Positions 56,331 through 64,000 of a DNA stretch of 64,000 nucleotides are shown piece by piece. Source of the stretch: Dulcicalothrix desertica PCC 7102 (GTDB taxonomy: Bacteria; Cyanobacteriota; Cyanobacteriia; Cyanobacteriales; Nostocaceae). Below the pieces are notes generated by a model, which was given only the letters and a program-made list of their open reading frames with translations, had not been told where the DNA came from and searched no databases. Within the stretch, counting starts at the first letter, position 1; every line of letters begins with the position of its first letter. The stretch lies in contig NZ_RSCL01000008.1 in NCBI RefSeq assembly GCF_003991905.1, forward strand, positions 62,001 through 126,000. Reading direction: 5' to 3'. A program made the position numbers and the translations under genes.

Positions 56331-57316
56331 AATATTGATTGACGCTCCTAAGCGTATATTTTTTCACTATGAGCAAACGGCAATGGTGTAACTATAGCAG
56401 TTACAAGCAGCCTTCGCTCCAATTGACAAAGCAGGCGCCAAAACTACCTAGTCAATCGAACTTACGCTACAACATACACATTGATTAACATAACGTGATA
56501 ATTTTATATTTTCTTTATTTTTGACTATTTTTTCGCAAAATCACTGTAACTGTCGCAAAAAACACAAAAATTTTAATTCTTTTTTTACATAAAAATCTCT
56601 TCTTTTTCTTTACAACCATAATGAATCAAGTTACATGCTTGATAATATCATGTTACATGCATTTCTACCATATGAATGTCATAAAATAATATTTATTAAT
56701 AATTTTTTAATATAAACCCTTATATAAGGTATATACTACTCTTGCATAGTATAAATAGTTACTTTTGTTTTGTAGTTAGGTAAATTGTTTACGTTTATAT
56801 TGCTTGCAATATTAAAACTTATTCAAGATAGCATTTATTTTGGATATGGACATCTGCTAGATGATGATGTAATCCAAAAATATATATATGCGATTTAGCC
56901 TAGCAGTAGGCTGCTAGACTAAATTGTTGTTGATTAATGACAATCAACTTGAGTTGGCTATATTCCGGTTAGCCCTAAAAATCTAAATATTTTGGTGTGA
57001 ACTAATTTGTAGCGGTATTGATGCAGTTTCGTTAACTCAACTCGTGTTGTAGTGAAGTGCAATATATTTGCGAGTAATACGCACTTTGATATATTGTCGG
57101 TGCCATTCCAACATTATGTGTTCATAAGGTTAACAAATCACACACTGCTCAAAATATTGTATCGAGCTATTGCGTAAGTAACTTATGTGTTAATTATTTT
57201 ATTGTTTTAACGTAGCTAGTATTAACAGTGTTAATTTTAACATGCTACTATATTTTTAGCGTGCATCTAATGCTACAACACGATCTAAACCTTGTAAGTA
57301 TATAAGATGTTGTAAA
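56331..57316. other. 986-base intergenic region with a strong hairpin
   Basis: No gene is seen. At 56894-56923 TTTAGCCTAGCAG, a four-base loop and CTGCTAGACTAAA form a 13-bp stem, with a single C/A mismatch on plus-strand RNA that becomes a G-U pair on the minus strand. It lies about 400 bases beyond the 3' end of the patX-like gene. The remainder is very AT-rich, with scattered TATA-like runs (56680-56760); it may hold the promoter of the LabA-like gene and an undetected small RNA. Confidence 0.5.
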
Positions 57317-57535
57317 TTAGACAGAATGAAAGGTACTGACTAAGTACTCTGTAAAACTTCGGCGCCCACTACCACGATGAGGAAATGGTTGTGGTTGCTT
57401 GGGTCTCGCTTTTGATGAAGCTCTTGAAGCTATTGTGACTGGAGTAACAGACTCAGAGTGCAAGTTGTTTTGGCACTCTAACGATAGAGACCCGAAGAAA
57501 AATGTTGTGACCAAAAGTGAGATGACAGTACGCAT
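57317..57535 (-). CDS. patX: PatX-like exported protein with HRGSGR motif (heterocyst inhibitor family)
   Basis: 72 residues. The N-terminus is a signal peptide (MRTVISLLVTTFFFGSLSLE). A short linker follows (SVTPVTIASRASSKARP), then the Pro/Gln-rich KQPQPFPHRGSGRRSFTEYL, with HRGSGR at residues 53-58 (bases 57362-57379). RGSGR is the pentapeptide of PatS that binds the differentiation master regulator HetR. The PatX family, described in filamentous cyanobacteria, combines a secretion signal with HRGSGR near the C-terminus, exactly as here. The product is expected to be exported or processed and to restrain heterocyst formation in neighbouring cells. The gene stands alone between long gaps, with TCCGGA 57 bases upstream. 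The ribosome binding site is weak. An opposite-strand frame here is a shadow. Confidence 0.82.
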   Translation of the reverse strand: MRTVISLLVTTFFFGSLSLECQNNLHSESVTPVTIASRASSKARPKQPQPFPHRGSGRRSFTEYLVSTFHSV

Positions 57536-57591
57536 AGCAGATGTTTATTTTAGAACTCTCCATCCACTAGTACTTAGTTTTATTTAGTGCA

Positions 57592-57597
57592 TCCGGA
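57592..57597 (-). promoter_or_regulatory. TCCGGA element upstream of the patX-like gene (candidate DIF-type -35)
   Basis: The only TCCGGA I noticed near a gene start in this window. It stands 57 bases before the patX-like start codon, a distance at which it could be the -35 element. TCCGGA is, as I recall, the DIF motif of promoters induced early in heterocyst differentiation, and it has been reported before patX genes. No convincing -10 sequence is visible, so this is a candidate only. Confidence 0.45.
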
Positions 57598-57640
57598 TGA
57601 TTCAAAAAAAGTATTGTTTTTTACTCCGACAAAAAAGTTG

Positions 57641-59443
57641 TTATTTTTCTATATGTTCTACTAGTAACCAGTTACCTGCTGAGTTATAACGACCCTGAAG
57701 CTGAAGTTGCTCACCGTTTACAAGCTTTTCAAGTGTCGAATCAATATGTGGATGTAAAGTTACCAGCTGCCAAGTTTGTCCTTCGTATTCAGATGGGGTT
57801 AAAACGGTAAATGCGTAATCTTGCTGACCATAAAAATGAAAAGTTCCAACACATGAAATATTTATACGTGAGTTTACTGAATTTTTATGTAAGTCTAAAT
57901 ACTGGGATATATTAAGATTGGGACAAATACCAGTGGTTGGATAAGCTGTATGATTGACTGTATAATATTTTTGCCATTTTAACCATTCAGAATGTTCAAG
58001 GGTTAAGTTAAAAAATGGCACAATTAAAGCAGGTAAATGTGAATTTTCGATTAAGGCATCTTGCAATTTTTCTACGTGTAAATGCTGTGGCAATTGATTA
58101 TATTCAATACATAATGCTGCTGCCATACCTACAGCTTGACCAATATTCATAACAACAGGTTGGAGCCGAGTGGCGCCCGAAGCAATATGAGATACTGATA
58201 TATTTTTTTCACAGGCAAAAAAACCATCGATGTATTCACTTACCAAACAACGATAAGGAATAGTGAAGGGTGTCCCTGTCCAACGTCCACCCCAGCGAAT
58301 CGATTTAGGTTGTAAAGCAAACTCTATACCAGGATAATGATGGTCATTAGCGTAGTTACCTATGGCAATTGCATCTTTATGTAACGGTGCTGCATTACCA
58401 CCATTCCCCGGTAATATATCTTGTTCACGCACCGTCGTTATACCAATTAAACGGCGACTCTCGCGATAGTAAGGATGTAATGCGAAACTTGTAAGTGCTG
58501 AGTGCTGAGTGCTGAGTGCTGAGTGCTGAGTGTTGAGTTGGGGAAAAATATTTGGCGCTAATCCGTAACGGCGCCCTAGTTGTGATTGAATAAAATGGGC
58601 AAAATTTTGACTATGCCAAAAACATTCCTGTAAAAATTCTTGTCGTTTTGCTTCTGATTCAATTAATCTGCCTGCTCCTACACCCCAATCATTACCTTGC
58701 TGGGGCCAATTAATCATAAATCGATTTCCTGGCAGGCGCCCATAATTCATAAATTTCTCGGCACCATAATTATCCCAGGCACCAATAAATAACGATTCAT
58801 CATAATTGGGTGCTTGTGGTATTTCTGGAGCAGAATCACCAAAATCTTGCATGACTACTACCCAAGTAGGCGCCTGTACAGGATATTTTTTAGTGAGAGA
58901 ATTATATTCAGTAGGGGCACTTATCTCACCAAACTCTGATTGAAGTTCCCAACCCCAACGATGTGGTATTTCTCCTAAAGCTAATAAATCACCAAGTTCA
59001 GTACCATCGATGGTTATTTTGGCATGAACAGTAAATGAAGCAAATTTCACACCTGTAACGCAGTTACCTTGACGCAGTACCTCTAAAGGTACATATCCAG
59101 AAATCCATTGTAAATTTGGTAATGCATTCACCCAGTCAGCAAATATCTGGGCGCCAATGCGTGGTTCATAACTAAAAAAGCTAACCCAACTATTGTCTAA
59201 TCCTCCAGGTTGCCGAGAGCGCAACTCAATTAAAAACTCACCCCATAAACCCGTTTGAAATGCTGCAAGCTCGTTACCATCAGGCGCCGTAACTCCTGCA
59301 CTAGTTAGCATACCCCCCAGCCAAGCAAATTCACTTACTAATATTACTTTGGCGCCTCGTCTCGCTGCTTGAATAGCTGCTGCAGTTCCCCCTGTTCCAC
59401 CACCAACGACTAATACATCTGTTGTATATATTTGATTACTCAT
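57641..59443 (-). CDS. FAD-dependent oxidoreductase (FAD_oxidored family)
   Basis: 600 residues. The dinucleotide motif VLVVGGGTGGTAAAIQAARRGAKV is at the N-terminus, followed by EFAWLGGMLTSAGVTAPDGNE, TIDGTELGDLLALGEIP, and ITTVREQDILPGNGGNAAPL; the later part has ISVSHIASGATRLQPVVMNIGQAVGMAAALC. This is the pattern of large flavoproteins of the FAD_oxidored family, often hydroxylase or dehydrogenase-like; the substrate is unknown. No signal peptide. Residues about 310-326 (LNTQHSALSTQHSALTS) come from six heptamer repeats inserted in frame. They lie between the conserved parts and probably form a loop. The C-terminal 120 residues contain a separate beta-rich segment. Confidence 0.87.
   Translation of the reverse strand: MSNQIYTTDVLVVGGGTGGTAAAIQAARRGAKVILVSEFAWLGGMLTSAGVTAPDGNELAAFQTGLWGEFLIELRSRQPGGLDNSWVSFFSYEPRIGAQIFADWVNALPNLQWISGYVPLEVLRQGNCVTGVKFASFTVHAKITIDGTELGDLLALGEIPHRWGWELQSEFGEISAPTEYNSLTKKYPVQAPTWVVVMQDFGDSAPEIPQAPNYDESLFIGAWDNYGAEKFMNYGRLPGNRFMINWPQQGNDWGVGAGRLIESEAKRQEFLQECFWHSQNFAHFIQSQLGRRYGLAPNIFPQLNTQHSALSTQHSALTSFALHPYYRESRRLIGITTVREQDILPGNGGNAAPLHKDAIAIGNYANDHHYPGIEFALQPKSIRWGGRWTGTPFTIPYRCLVSEYIDGFFACEKNISVSHIASGATRLQPVVMNIGQAVGMAAALCIEYNQLPQHLHVEKLQDALIENSHLPALIVPFFNLTLEHSEWLKWQKYYTVNHTAYPTTGICPNLNISQYLDLHKNSVNSRINISCVGTFHFYGQQDYAFTVLTPSEYEGQTWQLVTLHPHIDSTLEKLVNGEQLQLQGRYNSAGNWLLVEHIEK
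58494..58535 (-). repeat. Six heptamer repeats inside the FAD oxidoreductase gene
   Basis: AGTGCTG five times and AGTGTTG once, in exact tandem. Read on the minus strand the unit is CAGCACT, the same as in recF, and it encodes the same STQHSAL cycle. Confidence 0.9.
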
Positions 59444-59586
59444 TTTGACTCATACCTAAAATAATTGAGTCTTATTCTGGCACACAGGCAACGTTAAATT
59501 CGTCTTTGTAAATGTCATAACATCGGCATTTTGTAAAAGTGCTGATATAAAGATTACAGACAAGTTCTTATTAGAGGAGATGAACG

Positions 59587-59973
59587 GTGAAAACAGCACT
59601 TATTAAAACACTTATAGCATCGGTTGGTTTTGTGACTTTATTCTCGCCCTTGCGCGCGTCGGCACAACTTATACCTCAACCTTGGGTTTCTGTTGGTAGT
59701 AATGAAGGTGATGTTACTTACTCGGTTGGCGCCCGTGCTTTAGACTTAGGCGCCGAACTCGGTTTTGGACCCGATGGTTCTACTGGTGTGGATGTTTTGA
59801 AGTTCTTATCTTTGCCATTTGTATCACCTTATGTTGGGTTAGGATACTATTCTGAAGATAAAGGTGTTGCATTTTCTGGTGGAGTTCAAGTTCGCGCAAG
59901 TGATAATTTTTTTGTAGGAGGCGGTTACAATTCTGTGCGTGGCTTTAACGGACAGTTAGGAATTAGCTTCTAA
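59587..59973 (+). CDS. Small exported protein, probably a small beta-barrel
   Basis: 128 residues from a GTG at 59587, preceded by GAGGAG about 12 bases upstream. Signal peptide MKTALIKTLIASVGFVTLFS with a cleavage site at ASA|QLI (about residue 26). The mature part is Gly-rich with alternating hydrophobic residues (VTYSVGARALDLGAELGFG, YVGLGYYSEDKGVAFSGG, FFVGGGYNSVRGFNGQLG) and ends in Phe. This suggests a short outer-membrane barrel or periplasmic beta-sandwich. No homologue name comes to mind. A palindromic hairpin lies 46 bases after its stop. Confidence 0.75.
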   Translation: MKTALIKTLIASVGFVTLFSPLRASAQLIPQPWVSVGSNEGDVTYSVGARALDLGAELGFGPDGSTGVDVLKFLSLPFVSPYVGLGYYSEDKGVAFSGGVQVRASDNFFVGGGYNSVRGFNGQLGISF

Positions 59974-60557
59974 TTTGATATAATAATAATCCCCCTAAAA
60001 GTAATTAAAACTATTTTCAGGTTCGCCAATTGGCGAACTTGAATTGTCAGCTTTCGGTGAATAAGTATTTAAAGTTGTAAAAATTACATACAATACGTGA
60101 TTGTAAGGGCATTTAAAATCTTTGAAAGTTATCTTTACAGTAAATTTACATAAAGAAATGGTAGAAATGATGTGAATTGAAATAAGTAACGTAGATATAA
60201 TGTTTTTGGAGTATCTCTAGCATCTTATAAAATTAAGTGGGTATCTATTCAGCAAGCTACTTGTCTTTATAGGCAATAGTGGGTAAAGTTTGTATGGTCA
60301 ATACGACCAATTCAAAAATACTTTAGTTTGTAATGGGTTAAAATATATGTAGTGAGTGGACTGTAGAGATTTTGGTATAAATCTTGTAGGTAGGGAAATA
60401 ATCCCGTATTGGGCGCCCTGCAAATATAAGTGAAGTTCCAATAAAGTTTATATAACTGGTGTTATTCCAGATTTACAGCAGCAATGAGTGAAGAAAAAGT
60501 AAAAGCTAGAACACGAAAAATCACTATTAGTTTAAGAAACTAAAATGGAAACTCCTT
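59974..60557. other. Intergenic region with a palindrome
   Basis: A 22-base, nearly perfect palindrome (centre GTTCGCCAATTGGCGAAC, 60021-60038) follows the small exported gene and may end its transcript; there is no T run. The rest is AT-rich. At 60484-60543 an ATG-led frame of 19 codons (MSEEKVKARTRKITISLRN) ends 14 bases before the WD40 gene and could be a leader peptide, but is too short to be sure. Confidence 0.45.
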
Positions 60558-62912
60558 ATGGAGCAAGGATTAAGAGTATTAATTCAGTTGGTGCTTGAAT
60601 TTGCACCCGTAGTAGCAAATTTGGTACAAAAAAGGAACGAAGCAAGTTCAATGCTTGCGAAACTTCAACCACCGAATGAAGTTAAAGAGTTTCTTGAAGT
60701 TATAAATAATTCGGTTGTAGAGAGTAATACATCGGAATTAGCACAAGTTGAGTATCAACGGGAAAAGACAATTCAGCAGCAACTAGCTGTACATAACCGT
60801 CAAACTCAGTTGTATATAGCAAAGTACGAACGAGAAACTACACTAAAGTTACCTGAAGTCAATCGTATACTAGATAGTTGGCCTCTGCGGTTATATCCAT
60901 CGCAAATTTTGGAGTCTCATAAAGATAATACAGTTAGGACTCCGCTAAAAATATTTGTGGCGCCACCCAAAATTCTATTTGATAAGTTTGATACTCGTGA
61001 AGGAGATATTTCTGAGATTGAACCGATGTTAGCAGAGGGTTTGCGTGATTTTCTGAATTGCTATTACTCGCTGCATAACCCAGTTCGTCCAACTGAATTT
61101 TTAGCAGGTGCCTGGTATAGTAAAAGGTTTCATAGCGAATCGAGCATTAAAGCTTTGTTTGGAATGTTGAAATCGGAGCCGATACTTATATTAGAATCGG
61201 AAACTGACGGAGATTATATTAATTTTCGTATTGGCTATTGGGGTTTAGGTCAAGACAACTATTATTACAAAACTATTTCAAGAATATCTTACAGAGATAT
61301 TGTTTATCAGTCGGCAAAAAACCGCGCCCTACAGTGGAGGCAAATCCGCGATGAATTAATACTTCTGGGGGAAGACATAGACGAAATAAATCAAATGGGA
61401 GGAGATAACGTCTATAATTTAGACCTTTTAGAGCGCGAAAAAAAATGGAAAGACAAGGGAGTTGATACTAGTAAAATTGAACTAAAGTATCGAGTTAATC
61501 GCCAAGATTTTGAAAAGTTGTGTCAGGTATTAACTAATTGTCACTGTTTGGTTGCTAGCTGGATATCTGATGTATATCACTTAATTCATCACGATGTTTC
61601 GCCCCTATTACCCGAATTATTACCTTCTTTAGTAGAAGATGGTATTGATTTTCAATCAGTAGGCGCCATTGCCGAAGGATACAAACAAGTTTATCAGGCA
61701 TTGGAAAATGAACGAGGGCATTGGGTTCCCGAATTAGCATTACAATTGGCGAATAGTTTATCGGGCTTAAATGACCCAACTTGGGCAAGCGAACAAGTAA
61801 GTTATTCACTCGAAGCTTGGTTACAACTCCATCAAATTTCCCCGAAAGAGACTAGTAATCCGCTAACCGCAATGTTAAACGCAGTACGAATTGAAGATGA
61901 AAAATATATTAGTAATCTCAAAATTTATTTTACTGCGATTGGAGATTTGCCCAATCTTAACTTAGTGGAGGAAATGCTTTCGGCAATTAATGACTTAAAA
62001 AAGCTGCGTTCCTCTGAATATGCATACGTCGTCAATACTCTTACTGGACACGCTGAAAAAGTTACATCCGTCGTTGTTAGTCCTGATGGTGAAACAATTG
62101 TGAGTGGATGTGCTGACAAAACGGTGAAAGTGTGGAACCTTCACACCGGCAAAGTCATCCGTACTATTTCAGGACATTCAGGGGAAATATCTTCAGTCGC
62201 TGTAAGTCCAGATGGCGCCTTTTTAGCAGTAGGGATTAGTGATACACCTCGTAGTAATGTTAAAGTTTGGCACCTTCAAACAGGCAAATTAATTCATACA
62301 CTGCTTGGACACAACAAACCCGTTAACGTCGTAAGCATTAGTCCCGACGGTCAAATACTTGCTAGTGGCAGTAATAAAATCAAAATTTGGAACTTGCAAA
62401 AAGGAGATAGAGTTTGCACGCTTTGGCATTCATCCGCAGTTAACGCGACTGCTATTACTTCCGATGGCACAATTTTAGTTAGTGGTACCAGCGACAACAA
62501 AATAAAACTTTGGAATCCTCAAACAGGTGAACCACTGCGTACCTTTATGGGACATTCGGGAGAAGTTAAAGCTTTAGCACTGCATCCAAACGGACAAATC
62601 TTAGTTAGCGGTAGTACAGACTGCACCATTAAAGTATGGGATTTAAACTCTGGTAAGATATTACACAATTTAATCGAACATACTAGCGAAGTAAGAAGTC
62701 TTGCTATTAGCCGCGATGGCAAATTAATTATAAGTGGAAGCAGTGATAAAACTATTAAAATTTGGCACTTACCATCGGGTGAACTACTGCAAACTCTTAC
62801 CGGACATTTGGGCGCCGTTAACTCTATCGCAATTACTCCTGATGACCGCTTTATAGTTAGTGGCTGTTCAGACAAAACCATCAAAATTTGGCAATTAACC
62901 GAAGATTCTTAA
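60558..62912 (+). CDS. WD40-repeat protein with unrecognised N-terminal half
   Basis: 784 residues. The first 490 have no domain I can name. A helical start (QGLRVLIQLVLEFAPVVANLV) is followed by a coiled coil (about 60-95). A mixed domain comes next (PLKIFVAPPKILFDKFDT, AEGLRDFLNCYYSLHNPVRP, WYSKRFHSESSIKALFGML, IGYWGLGQDNYYYKTISRIS), then a helical part (CHCLVASWISDVYHLIHHD). From about 497 seven WD40 repeats follow, most with GH...VWNL/IWHL ends (LTGHAEKVTSV to KIWQL), enough to close one propeller. The propeller should be a protein-docking platform; the N-terminal part may be the effector. In cyanobacteria such fusions often belong to signalling or conflict systems, but that is inference. 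Confidence 0.85.
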   Translation: MEQGLRVLIQLVLEFAPVVANLVQKRNEASSMLAKLQPPNEVKEFLEVINNSVVESNTSELAQVEYQREKTIQQQLAVHNRQTQLYIAKYERETTLKLPEVNRILDSWPLRLYPSQILESHKDNTVRTPLKIFVAPPKILFDKFDTREGDISEIEPMLAEGLRDFLNCYYSLHNPVRPTEFLAGAWYSKRFHSESSIKALFGMLKSEPILILESETDGDYINFRIGYWGLGQDNYYYKTISRISYRDIVYQSAKNRALQWRQIRDELILLGEDIDEINQMGGDNVYNLDLLEREKKWKDKGVDTSKIELKYRVNRQDFEKLCQVLTNCHCLVASWISDVYHLIHHDVSPLLPELLPSLVEDGIDFQSVGAIAEGYKQVYQALENERGHWVPELALQLANSLSGLNDPTWASEQVSYSLEAWLQLHQISPKETSNPLTAMLNAVRIEDEKYISNLKIYFTAIGDLPNLNLVEEMLSAINDLKKLRSSEYAYVVNTLTGHAEKVTSVVVSPDGETIVSGCADKTVKVWNLHTGKVIRTISGHSGEISSVAVSPDGAFLAVGISDTPRSNVKVWHLQTGKLIHTLLGHNKPVNVVSISPDGQILASGSNKIKIWNLQKGDRVCTLWHSSAVNATAITSDGTILVSGTSDNKIKLWNPQTGEPLRTFMGHSGEVKALALHPNGQILVSGSTDCTIKVWDLNSGKILHNLIEHTSEVRSLAISRDGKLIISGSSDKTIKIWHLPSGELLQTLTGHLGAVNSIAITPDDRFIVSGCSDKTIKIWQLTEDS

Positions 62913-63437
62913 TTAACTGTCTGCTCACTACCTGACCGGAATGCACCTTATGTAGGGCCCACCCTACGTAACAATTAAAATTTTATTCTTTTTTTAGAAA
63001 GTATATCTAAATTCCGTAGCCTATATAGCAATATTCATAATCTATCAAAAGGTATAGTAAGAAAGAATTCAAAGTAAAAGATAAGAAAGCAAAAAGCTTG
63101 ACCAAGCTGTATAATTTTTATCAATGAAATCAATTCAACCGACAATTAAATACATTACAAGCGTCGGTAAGTTTAAAATTATCACACTGTATGTGCCAAT
63201 TAGTTGTAGTCAAAATTTTTACCAAGAAAAAGGTAGATGAATCCCTGGTATTGAATGTTAGAGTCTCTTATTAGTTATATAGTCTACCACAACTAATTCA
63301 AATTACTATAACAGTAGAATAATTAGAAATTTTTGATATTGGCTCTTGAGTCTTAACTAAAATAGCCCACCGGAAACTACTTGATTTCGGTGGGCTTTAT
63401 TAATGGATACTAGGATAGGCGCCTGCCTACTAAATAT
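62913..63437. other. 525-base intergenic region
   Basis: At 62951-62966 a small hairpin (GTAGGG-CCCA-CCCTAC) follows the WD40 gene and could be its terminator or a dispersed repeat. The following 400 bases are AT-rich, with no gene or tRNA seen. The right end holds the terminator of htpX. Confidence 0.5.
63364..63396 (-). terminator. Intrinsic terminator of htpX
   Basis: Arms AGCCCACCG and CGGTGGGCT (nine perfect pairs) with a 15-base loop, followed on the minus strand by ATTTTAG. It lies about 40 bases beyond the htpX stop codon. Confidence 0.75.
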
Positions 63438-64000
63438 CTAACGTGCAGAGAGTTGTTGCTCGATTTGAAGTAACGCTTCGATACGTTTTTCGGTTGTGGG
63501 GTGAGTTCTGAACAAATTAGCCAAAGACCCGCCTGAAAATGGGTTGATAATTAATAATGGTTCAAATGCAGGATTTGCTGAGTCCATAGGCATTTGTTTT
63601 GCTGTCGCTTCTAAACGTTGCAACGCGCGGGCAAGGGCGCGAGGATTACCTGTAATACGCGCGGCGCCAGCATCAGCGGCAAACTCACGAGTGCGAGAAA
63701 TAGCCATTTGAATAACGGTGGCACTTAGAGGTGCCAATATCATTGTTAATAACACACCGACAAAATTGCCCCCACGGTTTTCGTCGTCACGGGAACCACC
63801 ACCGAACCAAAACAGGTTTTGCGCTAAAAAAGAAATGGCGCCAGCAACGGTAGCAGCAACAGCTTGTGTTAAAGTGTCGCGGTTAGAAATATGAGTAAGT
63901 TCGTGTGCAATAACAGCTTCGAGTTCATCTTCGGGTAAAATGCTCATAATACCTTCAGTGACAGCAACTGCCGCATGTTCAGGGTCGCGGCCTGTAGCAA
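63438..64000 (-). CDS. htpX: HtpX-like zinc metalloprotease (M48), N-terminus cut by window edge
   Basis: The frame continues through the right edge of the window; the visible 187 residues are the C-terminal part. The zinc site HELTH stands in DELEAVIAHELTHISNRDT, preceded by ATGRDPEHAAVAVTEGI, the conserved HtpX strand. The third zinc ligand Glu is in SRTREFAADAGAARITGNP. Two hydrophobic segments (AVAATVAGAISFLAQNLFW, FVGVLLTMILAPLSATVI) are membrane helices, and RTHPTTEKRIEALLQIE closes the protein. HtpX degrades damaged membrane proteins in the cytoplasmic membrane during stress. A terminator follows the gene. Confidence 0.93.
   Translation of the reverse strand, partial: ATGRDPEHAAVAVTEGIMSILPEDELEAVIAHELTHISNRDTLTQAVAATVAGAISFLAQNLFWFGGGSRDDENRGGNFVGVLLTMILAPLSATVIQMAISRTREFAADAGAARITGNPRALARALQRLEATAKQMPMDSANPAFEPLLIINPFSGGSLANLFRTHPTTEKRIEALLQIEQQLSAR

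Noticed and set aside
57399-57587. 62-codon plus-strand frame opposite the patX-like gene
   Set aside because: It has no homologous features; the minus strand explains the region with a signal peptide and HRGSGR.
60484-60543. 19-codon frame before the WD40 gene as an independent gene
   Set aside because: Too short and without comparative support; mentioned only as a possible leader peptide.

Overview
The window comes from a filamentous, heterocyst-forming cyanobacterium (Nostocales type). The evidence is: two phytochromes each paired with an Rcp-type response regulator, two PatA-like PATAN response regulators, heptanucleotide tandem repeats between and inside genes, an MPBQ/MSBQ methyltransferase close to Synechocystis Sll0418, a cyanobacterial-type GshA, and a small exported protein carrying the HRGSGR motif of the heterocyst inhibitor PatX. 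The DNA is AT-rich. It is studded with the palindrome GGCGCC (about 100 copies counted by eye) while the usual HIP1 octamer GCGATCGC was not seen, so GGCGCC looks like this lineage's highly iterated palindrome.

Layout. 1-17.6 kb: mostly housekeeping and envelope genes (unknown protein cut by the left edge, beta-propeller/transglutaminase protein, P-type Ca2+ ATPase, recF, PEP-synthase-like enzyme, DUF1361 membrane protein, proline-rich exported protein, iron-uptake-type porin, tocopherol/plastoquinone methyltransferase, coiled-coil protein). 18.8-33.7 kb: a dense sensory block with a PAS/REC hybrid kinase, a biliverdin-type phytochrome, its Rcp regulator, a REC-multiPAS kinase, a membrane hybrid kinase, and a further kinase that has lost its 5' end next to a tRNA-Met and is split by an insertion sequence. 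34-41 kb: LysM/M23 peptidase, trmL, gshA, a histone-deacetylase-family hydrolase and an MscS channel. 41-55.5 kb: a second signalling block. On the minus strand lie a coiled-coil protein, an OmpA-like membrane protein with a roadblock-like module, a Ras-like GTPase and a hybrid kinase with an Hpt domain. On the plus strand lie two PATAN-REC regulators, an FHA membrane protein, a Cph1-like phytochrome, an Rcp regulator and a REC-GAF kinase. 55.5-64 kb: a LabA/NYN protein, the patX-like gene, an FAD oxidoreductase, a small exported protein, a WD40 protein with an unrecognised N-terminal half, and htpX cut by the right edge.

How the parts may work together. The two phytochrome loci have the same plan: phytochrome, Rcp, then a kinase that starts with a receiver domain. 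This suggests two parallel light-driven phosphorelays, one probably biliverdin-based with an N-terminal Cys, the other bilin-binding through the GAF Cys. The second locus faces a GTPase/roadblock/PATAN set of the kind linked to motility and cell polarity, so light-controlled movement or development is a reasonable hypothesis. The most notable single items are the patX-like gene with a TCCGGA element upstream, the second phytochrome with a Cys-Cys pair where Cys-His is normal, the GGCGCC palindrome, and the exactly reversible insertion-sequence disruption of a kinase gene.
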